Of a DNA stretch of 64,000 nt, positions 23,489 to 36,229 are shown piece by piece. A program made the translations under genes and the position numbers. The DNA lies in NCBI GenBank assembly GCA_037893245.1, contig JBAIAA010000258.1:1922001-1986000 (forward strand), in the 5' to 3' direction. The stretch is from Crossaster papposus (lineage: Eukaryota; Echinodermata; Asteroidea; Velatida; Solasteridae). Each line of letters starts with the position of its first letter. Position 1 is the stretch's first letter. The notes beneath the pieces were generated by a model. It saw only the letters and a program-made list of their open reading frames with translations. It did not search any database and was not told the DNA's origin.

Positions 23489-24256
23489 ATGCTAGCGCCA
23501 AAAAAAAACAAAAAAAACAGCGTGAGTGGTAAAGCCACGAGCGCCTTTACTATCTCGTGAAGAGCGCTTATGTTTTTCTTTACATGTATCTACCTATTTG
23601 GTAGAACAAATCTCATGCTAACGTGTGCAGTGTTGTGAATAATGGCCAATAAAAACGTAGACATTATTAATAGCTGTTTATACGACATGACGTCACGCGC
23701 TCACAAAAATGTTAACTAAACCAAGATGGCGACTTGCAGTGGCGTCGATATCGATGAACATTTGTTTTCCAGATAAGCTTAGATTTTGCTTCACGCAAAC
23801 TCAAAACTTTGAATTCTCTTTAACAACAACCCGAACAACAGTTCCGCTGTGTCACAACTTCGTAATATATAGGCAGCAAGGGCTCGGCGTATATATACTG
23901 ATAGGTGTCATTCGGCTGCGAGTGTTGTCGTGATATCTTCGCTTGTTTCACTTATGCAGGATCAGACCAAGGCTCTGAATACCGGGGGAAATTCCGGTTG
24001 TCAAACAGTTTTAGTTGTCCCATGTTACCGATGTGTCAACTTTATAAAGAAATTATTATTACAATGTGCACCCACCCAAAAAATATAGAAGAGTCTATGT
24101 GTTGATCGTCGTGATTGTTCAAATATAATGCATAACATGATTCGTGCTACTCAAAAACATGCATAAGTGCTTAGCTTCACGAGATGGTAAATGCGCTAGT
24201 GGCTTTGCCACTCGTGCTGGGTTTTTTTTTCTTTTTCGCGCCAGCATTTCTGGGGT
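23489..24256. mobile_element. non-autonomous element with about 75-bp terminal inverted repeats
   Basis: The left end (about 23489-23567) reads AAATGCTAGCGCC, an A-rich tract, GAGTGGTAAAGCCACGAGCGC, then ATCTCGTGAAG. The right end (about 24172-24256) is its imperfect reverse complement. The interior has no coding sequence. The superfamily is not identifiable, and the target duplication was not resolved. Confidence 0.7.
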
Positions 24257-24639
24257 GCGTCACGCGTCCAAGTAGCCACGCGCCTTGACTTAAGGCTACG
24301 AATTTATAAGTTGTCAGTTTAAATGTTTCTGTAGCCCCGAAACTATACGGATAGAGTATATTTTGAAGTGTTTTCCCGCAAATTATATTCACTTGTTTTC
24401 GTGTCAATTCGTGAACAGGAAAATTTTATATTGTAAATTGGTGTCCAAAGTGCGCGTTGAAGAAACCGAAATTATTAATTACGTGGTTTCACGAACTGAC
24501 ACCCGGGAGTGCGCGAGTTTCAGTTTCTGAAAACGGTGACGATACCTTTTTCCGATTATGAAAAACGTATTTAAATACAAATATATGTATTTTAAGTCCT
24601 TGTGTTGTGGACACAATCAATTTATTATTTAGTACAGTT

Positions 24640-24915
24640 TGGCGCTGGGACGCTGTGATCCAATGTTACAGCGTTCGACTTGATGGGTTTCGATCACTGA
24701 CAGGAGCATGGTGCTTGTGTTCTTGGGCATTATACTTTGCTACAATTGTCTGTCTCCACCCAGGAGTATAAATGGGTACCTGTGGAGGTAGGGACCACAT
24801 GCGCTGATCTCAGGCTGCATCTCAAGAAATTGTCTCGTTCTTGATGAATAGAGATAATAATTGTAAAACGCTTTGAATTCCTTATGGAAAAGGCGCTATT
24901 GTTATTTATTAGAAG
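24640..24915 (+). mobile_element. tRNA-derived SINE
   Basis: The head includes GCGTTCGACTTGATGGGTTTCGATC (tRNA-like, B-box GGGTTTCGATC). A conserved body follows with CACCCAGGAGTATAAATGGG and TACCTGTGG, and the tail is AAAACGCTTTGAATTC...GGCGCTATTGTTATTTATT. Head, body and tail in this order are the hallmark of a SINE family common in marine invertebrates. Non-coding. Confidence 0.7.
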
Positions 24916-26409
24916 GGCCTTTTAAAAACCTTTGCTTCGTCTTTTGCTTCAGCTTCGCCTCTGAATTCAAAATCACTATCACTAAATCATTAAAGAAGCA
25001 AACAGAAATAGAAGCAAATGAAAGTAGTATAACTTTTAGGTTCATGTCAATCGGTTGAATGTTTCTGAAGCACAACAAGCATCAAATTGTGGCAGGAGAT
25101 CTAGCAGTTGGGATTCTACAATTGCCTTAAGCCAAAGACGAAAACGAAACCAACAATTCGAACAGGCCCTAAGAAGGCCTTCGGCTGCGTTAGAGTTGGA
25201 AGTTTCGCTTGGAGTTGGAGGCCTTCGGGTCATAGTTTTTAGGTAAACTTGTTTTACCTCCGTGCAGGCATGTGCCACTGGTTAATTGTTTTGTTTGTAC
25301 TGTTGTTTTTTATGTGGTGGATGCCGAATAAATAATAATAATAAAACGACCTTAATCAACATCACGAGCATCTCTATATAGTTTTCGAGTCCGATGATCC
25401 TTCAATCTCCAAATGCATGTATTCGGTTTGTACCCATGATGATGATGTTGCCGTTTTACGAGGTGAGGTCGTAAAACGCTACCAAAACAAAGACATGCCA
25501 CTCACAAGGCAACATTGCCTGGAGGTTGCTGCATCTCTGTGTCAGTAAATAACTAGAAACAGAGGCTTTTCCAAGAGCGATTTTGGCGCCGAAACGATCA
25601 CCGCTGAAGAGGCTGCTGTGAGTGTTTTTTGTAATATGTGTTATGGCCTAAACAGCCCTGTGGTGCAATCGACTAGGGTTAAAAGCACGGTGAAGAGCTC
25701 ACTTTTCTCCGGGACGATTGTTTAAAAGAATTAAGAACATAATATAAACCCTGTACAGGACAAGCACACTTCCCTCCACCACTCAAAGCTCAAACTGTAT
25801 ACCAATTCGGGCGATTCACAATGCAGTGCGCCACCAAGCGTTTGACTCAAAAAAGCCACTTTTAAACTTTACGGTCGACTTCTCCCGTATATCATACTGT
25901 AGTGAAATATCTATTCTTCATTGTTCACGCGAGTTACAACAAAAACATCAATGTATCCGGAAGCGTCGTTGATTAAAACATTGTTATTTGCAGAAACAAA
26001 TTAGAACTTGAATCGTGCGCGTCCAAAAAGACGTAAAAACTGATGAGTTCATGCAAAATGAATACCGTTTTTCAAACCGATGCCGACTTTTTCCCATGAT
26101 GCACTGCGGGTATAGTAGGATTTGCGCCTCCAACGGCAGCTTCTAGGTATTGTGAATCGCTCGAATTGATAAGGATTCCTTGTAGAAGGAGCATGATAGC
26201 AAGAAACCCCGATTTGGTCCAGAAAGACCAATCCGTTATACCAATTTGGCTTCAAGGGAGCGAAAGCATGCTTTGTTCGTTTATATTCTTGAGGTGCTTT
26301 CCCTCAAAATATCGATAGCTGCCTGTTGACAAGCCAACGCAGTATTAACTGACGATGAATCTTTTTGTGGTCCGAGATATGACTCATAATTATGGTGGCC
26401 CTGGAGGGA
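24916..26409. other. intronic stretch without a recognised gene
   Basis: Contains an (AAT)n microsatellite near 25327-25345 after AATAAATAATAATAAT, perhaps the tail of a retroelement. Nothing coding is recognised. Confidence 0.4.
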
Positions 26410-26600
26410 CATTGTAAATCGTGAATGTTGACGCCAGTGTTACCGACACATTTCACGACTTACCCCCCAAGTCGTGAATACTCGCGACAAATTTCACAAC
26501 TTTCCCCTTAAATCGTAAATATTAACGTCAATATTTACGACAAATTTCACTATTTGCCTGACAAGCCGCAAATATTTGCGTCAATATTCGCGTAAAAAAA
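26410..26600 (+). repeat. short diverged tandem repeat (GTGAAT..CGACAAATTTCAC units)
   Basis: Three to four units of about 50-55 bp, each with TCGTGAATRTT-(G/C)ACG-..-ACGACAAATTTCAC-like sequence, degrading to the right. Confidence 0.6.
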
Positions 26601-29188
26601 TTCAAATATTTTTACATGATAATTTTTGTCTCTCGCAATTATATGTTCAGCCACTTTTTGTAGAACTGTTTGCATACATAGGTAGGTTCCCAAAGGACGC
26701 TAACATTGTGGAAGTTGGATAACTAAGTTTGTCCCTGGCGATGTTTTTTTTCTGTCGTGGCAATAGGTTTTGTACGCAGAAATTCGGATGATGTCCGGAT
26801 ATGGAATGACCTTTTTTCAAATCAAAATCCTGCATTTACTGTCCTTAAACTTTAATGGGAATTTCGAGAAAAAAAACATAAACGAGAGTTGGTTCTAATA
26901 ATATCTAATTAAAAATAGGTGCACGCTCTCGCGGACTCTCAAGACGTGAACTCGAAAAGGCTGATTATGGCAGATGTGTGTCGTTTTCTACCGATTTCGT
27001 GTAATAATTGACATTTGTGGCCCGATCAAAAGAAATGAGTCGCATGTCGCTATTGTCTTATCGCCGTACAGGCCAAAACAACGTAAGAGTAGATTTTTTG
27101 GGAAATTGAGAATAATGTAGTATTTACTCAATAAACTCTTCAATTATAATATTCCCAAAGTATCTTAGCAGATTATTGATGAGAAATATATATTTCTGAG
27201 TGATTTTTAGCACCACTATAGCCGTGCGTACAATGATGACTGTGGTGAAAAGTGGATGTCATTTGCGCGGCAACCCGAAAGCCCACAAACACAACAGCGT
27301 GTAAACCAACAATCTTCCAGTTCTAAATTGACATCAAGACAAGTTACCGAATTTCTCCCAATTCGCAAGGGGAACAATTTCAACAAGATAAATACTGGTT
27401 GAATCACAAAAGCTATTAAGTTAGCCTATTGATGTTCATAAGGTAACCATTTGTGTATATTTTCTATAAACCAGCGACATTGACTTCTTTACTCTTGCCA
27501 ATTTACGTTCCAAATGGTATTAAGTGTTTTGTCACTCGGTGTACATCGAATAGATAATAAATCAAGGTCCAAGCAAAACAAATAGAAAGCTAATGGGGCT
27601 TCCTGACCAAACTCGGGTCAATATAGGCCTATCTTCTATTGCTTCCTCTAAGCTTTCTCCACTAAAAGTATCTATTAGATCCCCGCCTGCCTCGTGACAT
27701 CCCGCGTACTGCATCTTCATCAGCAAGCAGGCCTAAATAAACAGGCCGATATAGCGCCAATGTACCCGTTGTGGTGGCCTGTTAATATGTATACAATTCT
27801 CTTGCGGGTGATATATCGGTACTAATATCGACATTCTTATAGCACGGCTCGACGCCCCGATTGGACTATGGATTGGCTGGAACAAAGCATATTTACCCTG
27901 CTATGCTGCATGGCCGTTGTAGCAATACTCCTTAATGATACGGGCACGGCAAATGCAAAGACACAGTAGAATACATTACTATACAAATAGTATAGGGTAG
28001 ATACGAGCTATTATGCAAGTGTCCTTTATGATCTATTTCTGGTTATTTGACCCGTCAACCATTGCCGAACCAAAATTGAATTTTTGGTATTACAAATGTA
28101 CATGGAGAAAGATAACTATGGTAACTATAACAGCAACACTGCATCAATGGGTAACACACAGTTTATATTCCACATAAACACAAACCGTCTAATAAATAAT
28201 AACATTGTATTCGTTGTTGCATAACAAAAATGTACATTTTGGGATAGGCCTAGTGTAAATTACTTTAGTAGCAACATGTCTTAATAAATGTACATGTACC
28301 ACAAAACCAAATCATTCGAGGCTGTATATAATGGCTTGCTACTTGGGGTATATTTATCGCCATAGACTGCCAGGATGAATCGTCTTCCGTTGGTTAAGCC
28401 ACGGTATTAAACCACAAGATCAATGGCTAGGAATCGATCAGTCCATATTGCACCGGTACACGCGTGCTGGTCTGTCGCAAGCAGGCACGTACACCACAAC
28501 GGGCATATCATTAGAACCACACAGCCACAATAGTGTTAGTTTAGCGTCTACAAGATAGTATCCGAGTATTGTGATATTGCCATGATGATAAGAAAGAATT
28601 TGTTATTTGGCGATCTCCCATTTGTAGTATTACTTACAGGCTTTTCAATTCATACAGGATAATTATTTAAATGTATCCTCGAATGCTTAAAATGTGCATT
28701 CTATATTTCGGGGTACGGGAGTTCCCCTATCATAATGTACACGTTATTAATTTTCTCACATGCCTTATTTGCATTTGACCCGGACAAAGTGCAGAGTGCA
28801 TCCGCTAGAGACTTAGTATCTTTATTATCTTGGGAATTATAATATTGCATTTGAATAATTACATTTTGATCGCCGTTTTAAATAGATCCAGGAGTAAATT
28901 TTATTTAGGAAATAATATGATTATGGGCCGGCCCTGGACGCGTTAATGCCCTTGGCCCAGGCCAATGATCCGGTTTTGAACTTTTATTAAATACGCGCCA
29001 ACCACATATTTATTCATTAATACCTTTCGGTAAAATACGTCAAAACAAAGTTGAAAAGTATATGATTCTAATTATTTTGTTAAACAATTATACTTCATAC
29101 ATTGTCATATTTTGTGAAGCACCCCTCTAGATACGTTTTTTGTGTAAGTTCCTCGAATATCCTCGCCGACGTGATCGGTTTGAGGTAA
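26601..29188. other. intronic stretch without a recognised gene
   Basis: AT-rich; no coding motif, terminal inverted repeat or satellite seen on either strand. Confidence 0.4.
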
Positions 29189-30343
29189 TGGCCCTGTCAC
29201 ACCAGAACATTTTAGGCCAACGCGTGAGTAGCGTGTTGTAATTTTGGCAACACGCTGGCAAACGCTGACCAACGCTAGGCCAGCGTTAGCAATACGATGA
29301 GCGCGTTACTCACACGCTGGGACACGCTGTCATACGCTGAGGAATTTTTTTTTTTTTCAACATAGCTACAATTTCCAGCGTTTGCCAGCGTGTGACTGCA
29401 CACGCTGGCGGCGCGTTTTAGATTCGTTACTCACGCGTCGAACACGCTAGGCGATCGTTATCAACCCGCTACTCACACGATGGCGTACGCCGGCGTACGC
29501 TTGCGACACGCTGGTTATGGCCCTGCCACACCAGGACGTTTTAGGCCAATGCATGAGTAGCCCGTTAAAAATAGTTGATACGCTGGCAATTGCTGAACTT
29601 TCACAGAAAAAGTCAAGTGGAACCGTGATTTCAGCGTGTCCATACAGGTTGATAACGGGTTCATAGCGTATGCCAGCGCGTAAGTAGCGTGTGAGGAACG
29701 CGCTCAGCGTGTAAGGAACGCATCACTGATTTATAGTAAAAATACGACAGCGGGTCGCCAGCGTGAGAGTAGTGGTTTGGTAACGATCGTCTAGCGCGTT
29801 CGACGCGTGAGTAACGGCCTTCTTGCCCGCCGCCAGCGTGTGCAGTCACACGCTGGCAAACGCTGAATTTTTTTAGGTATGTTGAAAAACGTATTTTTGT
29901 CTCAGCGTGTGACAGCGTGTTCCAGCGTGTGGGTAACGCGCTCAGCGCGTTGCGAACGCTGGCCTAGCATTGGTCAACGTTTACCCGCGTGTTGCCGAAA
30001 TTTCAGCACGTTGGCCTAAAACGTTCTGGTGTGCCAGGCCCATTACTGTAGTAGCGCGTCATCTTTTTGTACAACTAATCTTGTGGTCGTTGCCGTACGC
30101 TGGCGCGCGTTGGACCGCGCTACTCACGCGCTGGGCAGTCGTTTATCAGTCGTCGAGCGCGTTACTAACGCGTTATTCACGCGCTGGTGAACGCTATGAA
30201 CCCGTTATTAACGCGTTATGGACACGCTGAAATCACGGTTCCACTTGACTTTTTCTGTGGAAGTTCAGCGTTTGCCAGCGTATCAACTATTTTTAACGCG
30301 CTACTCACGCGTTGGCCTAAAACGTTCTAGTGTGACAGGGCCA
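29189..30343. mobile_element. ACGCG-rich MITE (outer copy) with a second copy nested inside, TSD TAA
   Basis: Begins TGGCCCTGTCACACCAGAAC and ends in the inverse, flanked by TAA on both sides (29186-29188, 30344-30346). The family has two distinguishable ends. Type 1 (left here) continues GGCCAACGCG...GTGTTG...TTTTGGCAACACGCTGG. Type 2 (right here, inverted) continues AGTAGCGCGTTAAAAATAGTTGATACGC. The whole element is filled with ACGCG, CGCTGG and CCAGCG words on both strands. Three-base TWA target duplications are typical of PIF/Harbinger; that assignment is tentative. Long open frames here are artefacts of the repeats. Confidence 0.85.
29518..30042. mobile_element. same-family MITE inserted in inverted orientation, TSD TTA
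   Basis: Its left end is type 2 and its right end is the inverse of type 1, the opposite of the surrounding copy. It is flanked by TTA (29515-29517, 30043-30045). So one member of the family landed inside another, head to tail reversed. The order of ends along the DNA is therefore 1, 2, 1', 2', which allows two alternative large foldbacks. Confidence 0.8.
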
Positions 30344-30758
30344 TAAGGTATAACTCCTGATAATTATTGACATTGGCGCGCGAGTCCCGTGTACAGCGCG
30401 ATGTTACGCGGAACGCAAGCTGCCGGTACAGGGTAATATGTAATGGGTCTATGTAATGTGTTTTTTATTAGTTTAAATTAATTATTATATTTAAATGAGT
30501 GATTTCAAATATGTAAAAGTTATTATTTTTAAAGTGTTTTGGGGAAATGGTCCCGCCCCTAAAATGGTACCTCATTAGCATAGATAGTTTGCATAATCGT
30601 GACGTACATTGGGAACTCGTTTGCCGGCCAGTAGCTGAGCTACCCAGCGGCCGTGCTGCATTTATGCTACGCAGGTGCACAGTCGATGTAGAATCATCCA
30701 TTCCACCGTTGCAGTTCGATCATAGATTAGTTCTGGATTTTCTTCATTAATCATACAA
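30344..30758. other. intronic spacer
   Basis: No recognised feature. Confidence 0.4.
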
Positions 30759-31030
30759 ATGCCAGCCAGATGTGTTGCTACAGGTTGCGTCAACACAATA
30801 AAGCTGGTGTGAGCATGCACACATTCCCAATTGACCCGGGGTATCTACAGATTTGGACTTGCAATCCGGACGACCAGAGCAAAGTGGATAGGTCCGACAA
30901 TATGCAGCGACCTCCTCGCGAGCCAACCTGTTTCGAGGCAAATTTGGAAATATACAGATCGTTTGACAAGAACACCACTTAGGTTGTTAAAACCAACTGC
31001 TGTGCCAACAACGTTCTTGGGTACTCAAAA
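30759..31030 (+). pseudogene. THAP zinc-finger domain remnant (frameshifted)
   Basis: The ATG at 30759 opens MPARCVATGC, the start of a THAP domain (C2CH zinc finger that binds DNA). Continuing in a second frame gives KAGVSMHTFPIDP, corresponding to the conserved FP region. Back in another frame come AKWIGPTICSDL (conserved Trp and the Cys of CS-H-F) and LLKPTAVPTTF, the AVPTxF box that closes THAP domains. At least two frameshifts and loss of the last His make it inactive. THAP domains occur in P-element-type transposases and in host regulators; no transposase follows, so it is an orphan fragment. It ends about 200 bp before the large inverted repeat. Confidence 0.7.
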
Positions 31031-31232
31031 AAGGCAAGACACCTGCCAAGAAACGAATAAGAGCTTTCGAAAAACGAGGGAAAAAAGAGTATGAATCGCC
31101 TTCATGTTTTCACACGCGGTGGGTATACGCACGGATAACACGATGGCCGCGTACGCGCGCGTGCATTATTTTTGTACATGCACGTTTTGTAGGTGTGCAT
31201 TATGTACATGTACAGTGGAGATAAAACATGTA

Positions 31233-32625
31233 TAGTTGGGTCATCTGGAACAATTCCGTGACCGTGGAGAGCAAAGGTTCGTTTCTAAGTGGATTTGTCT
31301 TCTATGAAGGTTATATAACAAATCTAGCGGGGGTGTCCCTCGCGAAAGTGTGGGCGGAATCCGTGAGAGTCAAAAATCCAAAATGGCCGCTGTCGGCCAT
31401 TTTGAAAAATATTATTTTGATCGGTTTAGCCTATTTTGCTGTTCAATATATGGTTTATATGGTTTTTGGGGTCAAGGAACTCATATCTGATGATGATTTA
31501 ATGATTTGACCTATTTTTGACCTTCATATTTAAGATGGCGGCCAAAAATGGCCGCCAAAACTGGTGAAATCATACAAAATCAAAACTAATATCTAAAAAA
31601 TATGATCAATTAGTAAAATAGCAATTGGGATTTCATTCCCTGGATGGTAGTAGCTAATTTTCAGTAGTTCAGTTATGTTTTCATATTAAAAACATCCCAA
31701 ATGGCCGTCTAAAATGGCCTCCAAAATTAATAAAATAACAGAAAACCGCATATACCACCTCAAAAATGTGTCATATCGTTTTAAAAAATACCTTTGGATT
31801 TGACTCAATGGTTATTAGTAACTAATTTCTGGCAATTGGGTTTTATTACCATTAAAACAATCCAAGATGGTGTACAAAATGGCCACCAAATAGGTAAAAT
31901 GAATATAACGTATCAACAATTGGAACATTGGGTAAAATAATCTTTGGGATTTGGTTCCTTGGCCATCAGTAACTATAGAACTACAAAGATGGTGGCCAAA
32001 ATGGGTAAATAAAAACCTCAACAATTATAATTTAGGTTACATGTACATTTTACAAAGTGGCCAAGGAATTAAAGTTGATGGTTCATGGTTATCTTCTCTA
32101 TGGAAGTACAATACATTTACCCCAGACAGAGTTGCACCTAGCAATGTTTGACTGAAGTAATAACAATCGCGATTAGAATTTGAAGAAAAATTTCCGAATG
32201 AGAAGAAACAGGTGAAATCCTTTAATATTATCTTTTTGCTCATTCCGTTCTATTTGTATTGCTCTATTCCAACACTATTAGGTAACTTATACACTTAGAA
32301 ACACTTTAAATTAGTATGGGGATGGTCAGACAAGAAACCGAAGCTTGTACTATATACTAGGTCTGCCCCCAATCACAAAAATACATTTAATTCTACAATT
32401 CATGATTAACCAGGTAGATAATAATAACAAAACAATACATATGAATACATTAATTTCATGAATTCATGACCTAATAAATATTAATAAATCACATCCTTAA
32501 CTTTTAATGTGTTAATAATAACTTAATTCCACAATATAATAATAATTTGCTCTTAATCACAATTTACATTGACAACAACAATTTTCTTTTTAATATTTTG
32601 TACACGCTCTAATAGACGTCATTGG
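31233..32625 (+). repeat. left arm of a 1.39-kb near-perfect inverted repeat
   Basis: Begins tagttgggtcatctggaac and matches the reverse complement of 33316-34704 over its whole length with only scattered single-base differences (for example TTTTGAAAAATATT versus TTTGGAAAAATATT). The 93-codon frame at 31228-31509 recurs in the other arm simply because the arms are copies; it has no known family. Confidence 0.95.
31530..32010 (+). repeat. diverged tandem units with GGCCAAAATGGCC words inside the inverted-repeat arm
   Basis: Three to four units of about 130-170 bp, each with an AAGATGG-GGCCAAAATGGCC-type block followed by a T/A-rich part and GGATTT(G/C)..TGG-AT-AGTAACTA. The mirror copies lie at about 33930-34410. 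Confidence 0.6.
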
Positions 32626-33315
32626 AAATCGGTTTGGCTGGTCATTTTTGTATTTATATCTTGGGGTGTCACACAGTTTGCCTGTCACTTATTAGGACTT
32701 TTCAAATAGAGATGAGTACCATACTCGATCGCCACTTGTACGCCATAAAACGGAACATCGCACTGTTTCTTGAAGAAAGTAGAAGTACATTAGGTGTGTA
32801 AAACCGAAATCATCCAAGGAAAGGTGGTGGCTTTCTAGGACATCTTTTCGGGACAGGTATCGTTTGAACGTGTGGACAGCCATCTTGTTCATGTCGTGAG
32901 GTGTGTGTGCGATGCGGATATGAATAAACAACAAACTTGTGTTTGACCAAGTTTCAGGATAAGGTAAAATTCGGGTTCTTATTAATTATTATTATTTGTT
33001 TCTGTTGATAAAACCAAAACACGCGATCATGGTGATGAAAACGCTATTCGTTAAATTCACCGATATTCGTTAAATTCGACACTTTATCTGTGTACAATCT
33101 CGATAAATATCATTTGTGTGCTCTGATGTATAATTTGAAAACAAAATACACTGCCTCTGAATATATAATTGTTCTTTGCAAGGAACGCTGATATATTCAT
33201 AACAACACTAGGTCTTAAAATAAGCTTCATCTTAATAAAGTTATAACATCTCTACACCTCTCAACCGTTAGGCACCAAGGACCCGTTTTTGTGGAACAAC
33301 ATTTAATCTTCCTGC
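32626..33315. other. 690-bp spacer between the inverted-repeat arms
   Basis: Unique sequence. An 80-codon frame on the - strand (32692-32934) has no recognised family. Confidence 0.6.
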
Positions 33316-34704
33316 CCAATGACGTCTATTAGAGCGTGTACAAAATATTAAAAAGAAAATTGTTGTTGTCAATGTAAATTGTGATTAAGAGCAAATTATT
33401 ATTTTGTGGAATTAAGTTATTATTAACACATTAAAAGTTAAGGATGTGATTTATTAATATTTATTAGGTCATGAATTCATGAAATTAATGTATTCATATG
33501 TATTGTTTTGTTATTATTATCTACCTGGTTAATCATGAATTGTATAATTAAATGTATTTTTGTGATTGGGGCAGACCTAGTATATAGTACAAGCTTCGGT
33601 TTCTTGTCTGACCATCCCCATACTAATTTAAAGTGTTTCTAAGTGTATAGGTTACCTAATAGTGTTGGAATAGAGCAATACAAATAGAACGGAATGAGCA
33701 AAAAGATTATATTAAAGGATTTCACCCGTTTCTTCTCATTCGGAAATTTTTCTTCAAATTCTAATCGCGATTGTTATTACTTCAGTCAAACATTGCTAGG
33801 TGCAACTCTGTCTGGGGTAAATGTATTGTACTTCCATAGAGAAGATAACCATGAACCATCAACTTTAATTCCTTTGCCACTTTGTAAAATGTACATGTAA
33901 CCTAAATTATAATTGTTGAGGTTTTTATTTACCCATTTTGGCCACCATCTTTGTAGTTCTATAGTTACTGATGGCCAAGGAACCAAATCCCAAAGATTAT
34001 TTTACCCAATGTTCCAATTGTTGATACGTTATATTCATTTTACCTATTTGGTGGCCATTTTGGACACCATCTTGGATTGTTTTAATGGTAATAAAACCTA
34101 ATTGCCAGAAATTAGTTACTAATAACCATTGAGTCAAATCCAAAGGTATTTTTTAAAACGATATGACACATTTTTGAGGTGGTATATGCGGTTTTCTGTT
34201 ATTTTATTAATTTTGGAGGCCATTTTAGACGGCCATTTGGGATGTTTTTAATATGAAAACATAACTGAACTACTGAAAATTAGCTACTACCATCCAGGGA
34301 ATGAAATCCCAATTGCTATTTTACTAATTAATCATATTTTTTAGATATTAGTTTTGATTTTGTATGATTTCACCAGTTTTGGCGGCCATTTTTGGCCGCC
34401 ATCTTGAATATGAAGGTCAAAAATAGGTCAAATCATTAAATCATCATCAGATATAAGTTCCTTGACCCCAAAAACCTTATAAACCATATATTGAACAGCA
34501 AAATAGGCTAAACCGATCAAAATAATATTTTTCCAAATGGCCGACAGCGGCCATTTTGGATTTTTGACTCTCACGGATTCCGCCCACACTTTCGCGAGGG
34601 ACACCCCCGCTAGATTTGTTATATAACCTTCATAGAAGACAAATCCACTTAGAAACGAACCTTTGCTCTCCACGGTCACGGAATTGTTCCAGATGACCCA
34701 ACTA
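33316..34704 (-). repeat. right arm of the 1.39-kb inverted repeat
   Basis: Reverse complement of 31233-32625. The outer limit is at ...gacccaacta (34704), and the inner limit at CCAATGACGTC (33316). Confidence 0.95.
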
Positions 34705-34929
34705 GTAGGCCTACAGTATATACCACCGTGCCCGCGTGCTGTTTATTTTTTCGGGTTCATAAATTTACATCACGAACAGCGCCACCATTTGTCAGTATTT
34801 GAACAGAAAATTTATTGTCATTTGTTAAGTCATTTTAGCCAACATTAGACTGTAATCCGTCTTGCTTAATATCAAGTTCATACTTAACATGTTATACCGA
34901 TCCATGTATTATTATACACATAATGAACT

Positions 34930-35090
34930 GGCAATGAGGTCACTAGAGCATATTTGTCCCCCCGAGGAACCGTAAGTGACCTCAAGGAGGACCTATATCC
35001 CGAGATGAAAATAGGTCCCCCTTCTGGTCACTCACAGGCCCGAGGGGGGATAGACGTGCTCTAGTGACCGAATCATGCCAGTCCATATGT
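34930..35090. mobile_element. small foldback element
   Basis: GGTCACTAGAGCA and TGTCCCCCCGAGG on the left are mirrored by CCCGAGGGGGGATAGACG and TGCTCTAGTGACC on the right. About 160 bp, non-coding. Confidence 0.7.
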
Positions 35091-36229
35091 GTTTTATAAC
35101 TCACCTCGGTCCAAAATATGAAATATGAAAAAAATTGTCGTGATCCGATCCAGACGCCGCAATTTTTTTTATTCTAAGATGAGCCCGGCAAACCTCTTGA
35201 GGGCGCTGTAACCAGCCAACAAGTTTAAGTCTATTGCCCGCTTCGGTGGCGCAAATCTCCTATATTAGTTAACCCCACGTGATCGTGTTTCAGCAAACCA
35301 GAATACAGAACTAGCAAGAGGTGTGTTGATGGCTTCTGATTGGTCGAGACTCGATCACATGGAGGGCATTATTTTGTAGTAATTGCCCGGCTTTAAAGAA
35401 AAATCAAATAAATTTTCCCTAAACCATAACTAATCAAGCATCATGTAAGCCAATGATTCGCTGAATGCAACAGTCCTAAGGTAACTTGTAATAAGGTTGG
35501 CACGGTGGGCATCAGTAGTTAGCTAGTCTGGTCTCAAAGTAGGCCTATGGGTAATAATAACAACACATATTGAAGAGACAGGGTACCATGCATAAGCTGA
35601 AATATGGCCCCTGAACATAAACACAAAACACTGGAAATATCGCCGAAAGAAAAGTCACGAAATTTGGAGCAATTTCACAATTTTTCTCGTTAAAAAGGTA
35701 TTTATTAAAGGGAATAAGAGTGCGAGAACCCGGTCATTACTGCGTGATAAAGACCAGGTTCGGGAATGATTGCTGGAAATGGACCTCGCCTTTCGGCTCG
35801 GTCCATTACCAGCGGTCATCCCCCAACCCGGTCATTACCACGCAGTAGTGACCGGGTCCTCTCACTGTTATTCCCTAAAATGTGATCACCACTAAATCTT
35901 GTAATCAGTTTGGTTTCAGACTTCTCCTAAGAATTTGTACACGTTCTTTCTATCAAGGCACTTTGGTAAATCTCGTCGTGTGCCAAGGAAAAGGACGTTA
36001 CAGCCCAGGCACGCAACAAATCACTTTTTGAGATAATCGAGTTTAAAGGTTTTGTGCTGCCATTTCTAAATTAAACCCTACATCAGGCTGAAATTTCGAC
36101 TTGTAAATCTTGTGAATAGTTCGAATAGAACCGTGTATTTTTTATATAAAACTGGTACTTAATTTTTTTTCAAAATATCACTTAATTATGAGGTTATTTA
36201 CATATTTATGCTAACGACCTTATACCGGG
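35091..36229. other. intronic stretch; one MITE as listed, otherwise nothing recognised
   Basis: No coding motif seen outside the MITE at 35700-35880. Confidence 0.35.
35700..35880. mobile_element. foldback MITE with GGGAATAA ends, possible TSD TAAA
   Basis: Left AGGGAATAAGAGTGCGAG-AACCCGGTCATTACTGCGT and right inverse ending CACTGTTATTCCCT, flanked by TAAA on both sides. A related half copy lies at 46545-46650 (AGGCGAGGTCTATTACCAG through GTTATTCCCTGAAA). Confidence 0.75.

Noticed and set aside
29661..30230. open frames of 62-86 codons inside the ACGCG MITEs
   Set aside because: Products of the repeated ACGCG/CGCTGG words; the same words give different frames in each copy.
31228..31509. 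93-codon frame preserved in both arms of the inverted repeat
   Set aside because: Preservation follows from the arms being near-identical copies; no family, codon signature or initiation context supports it.
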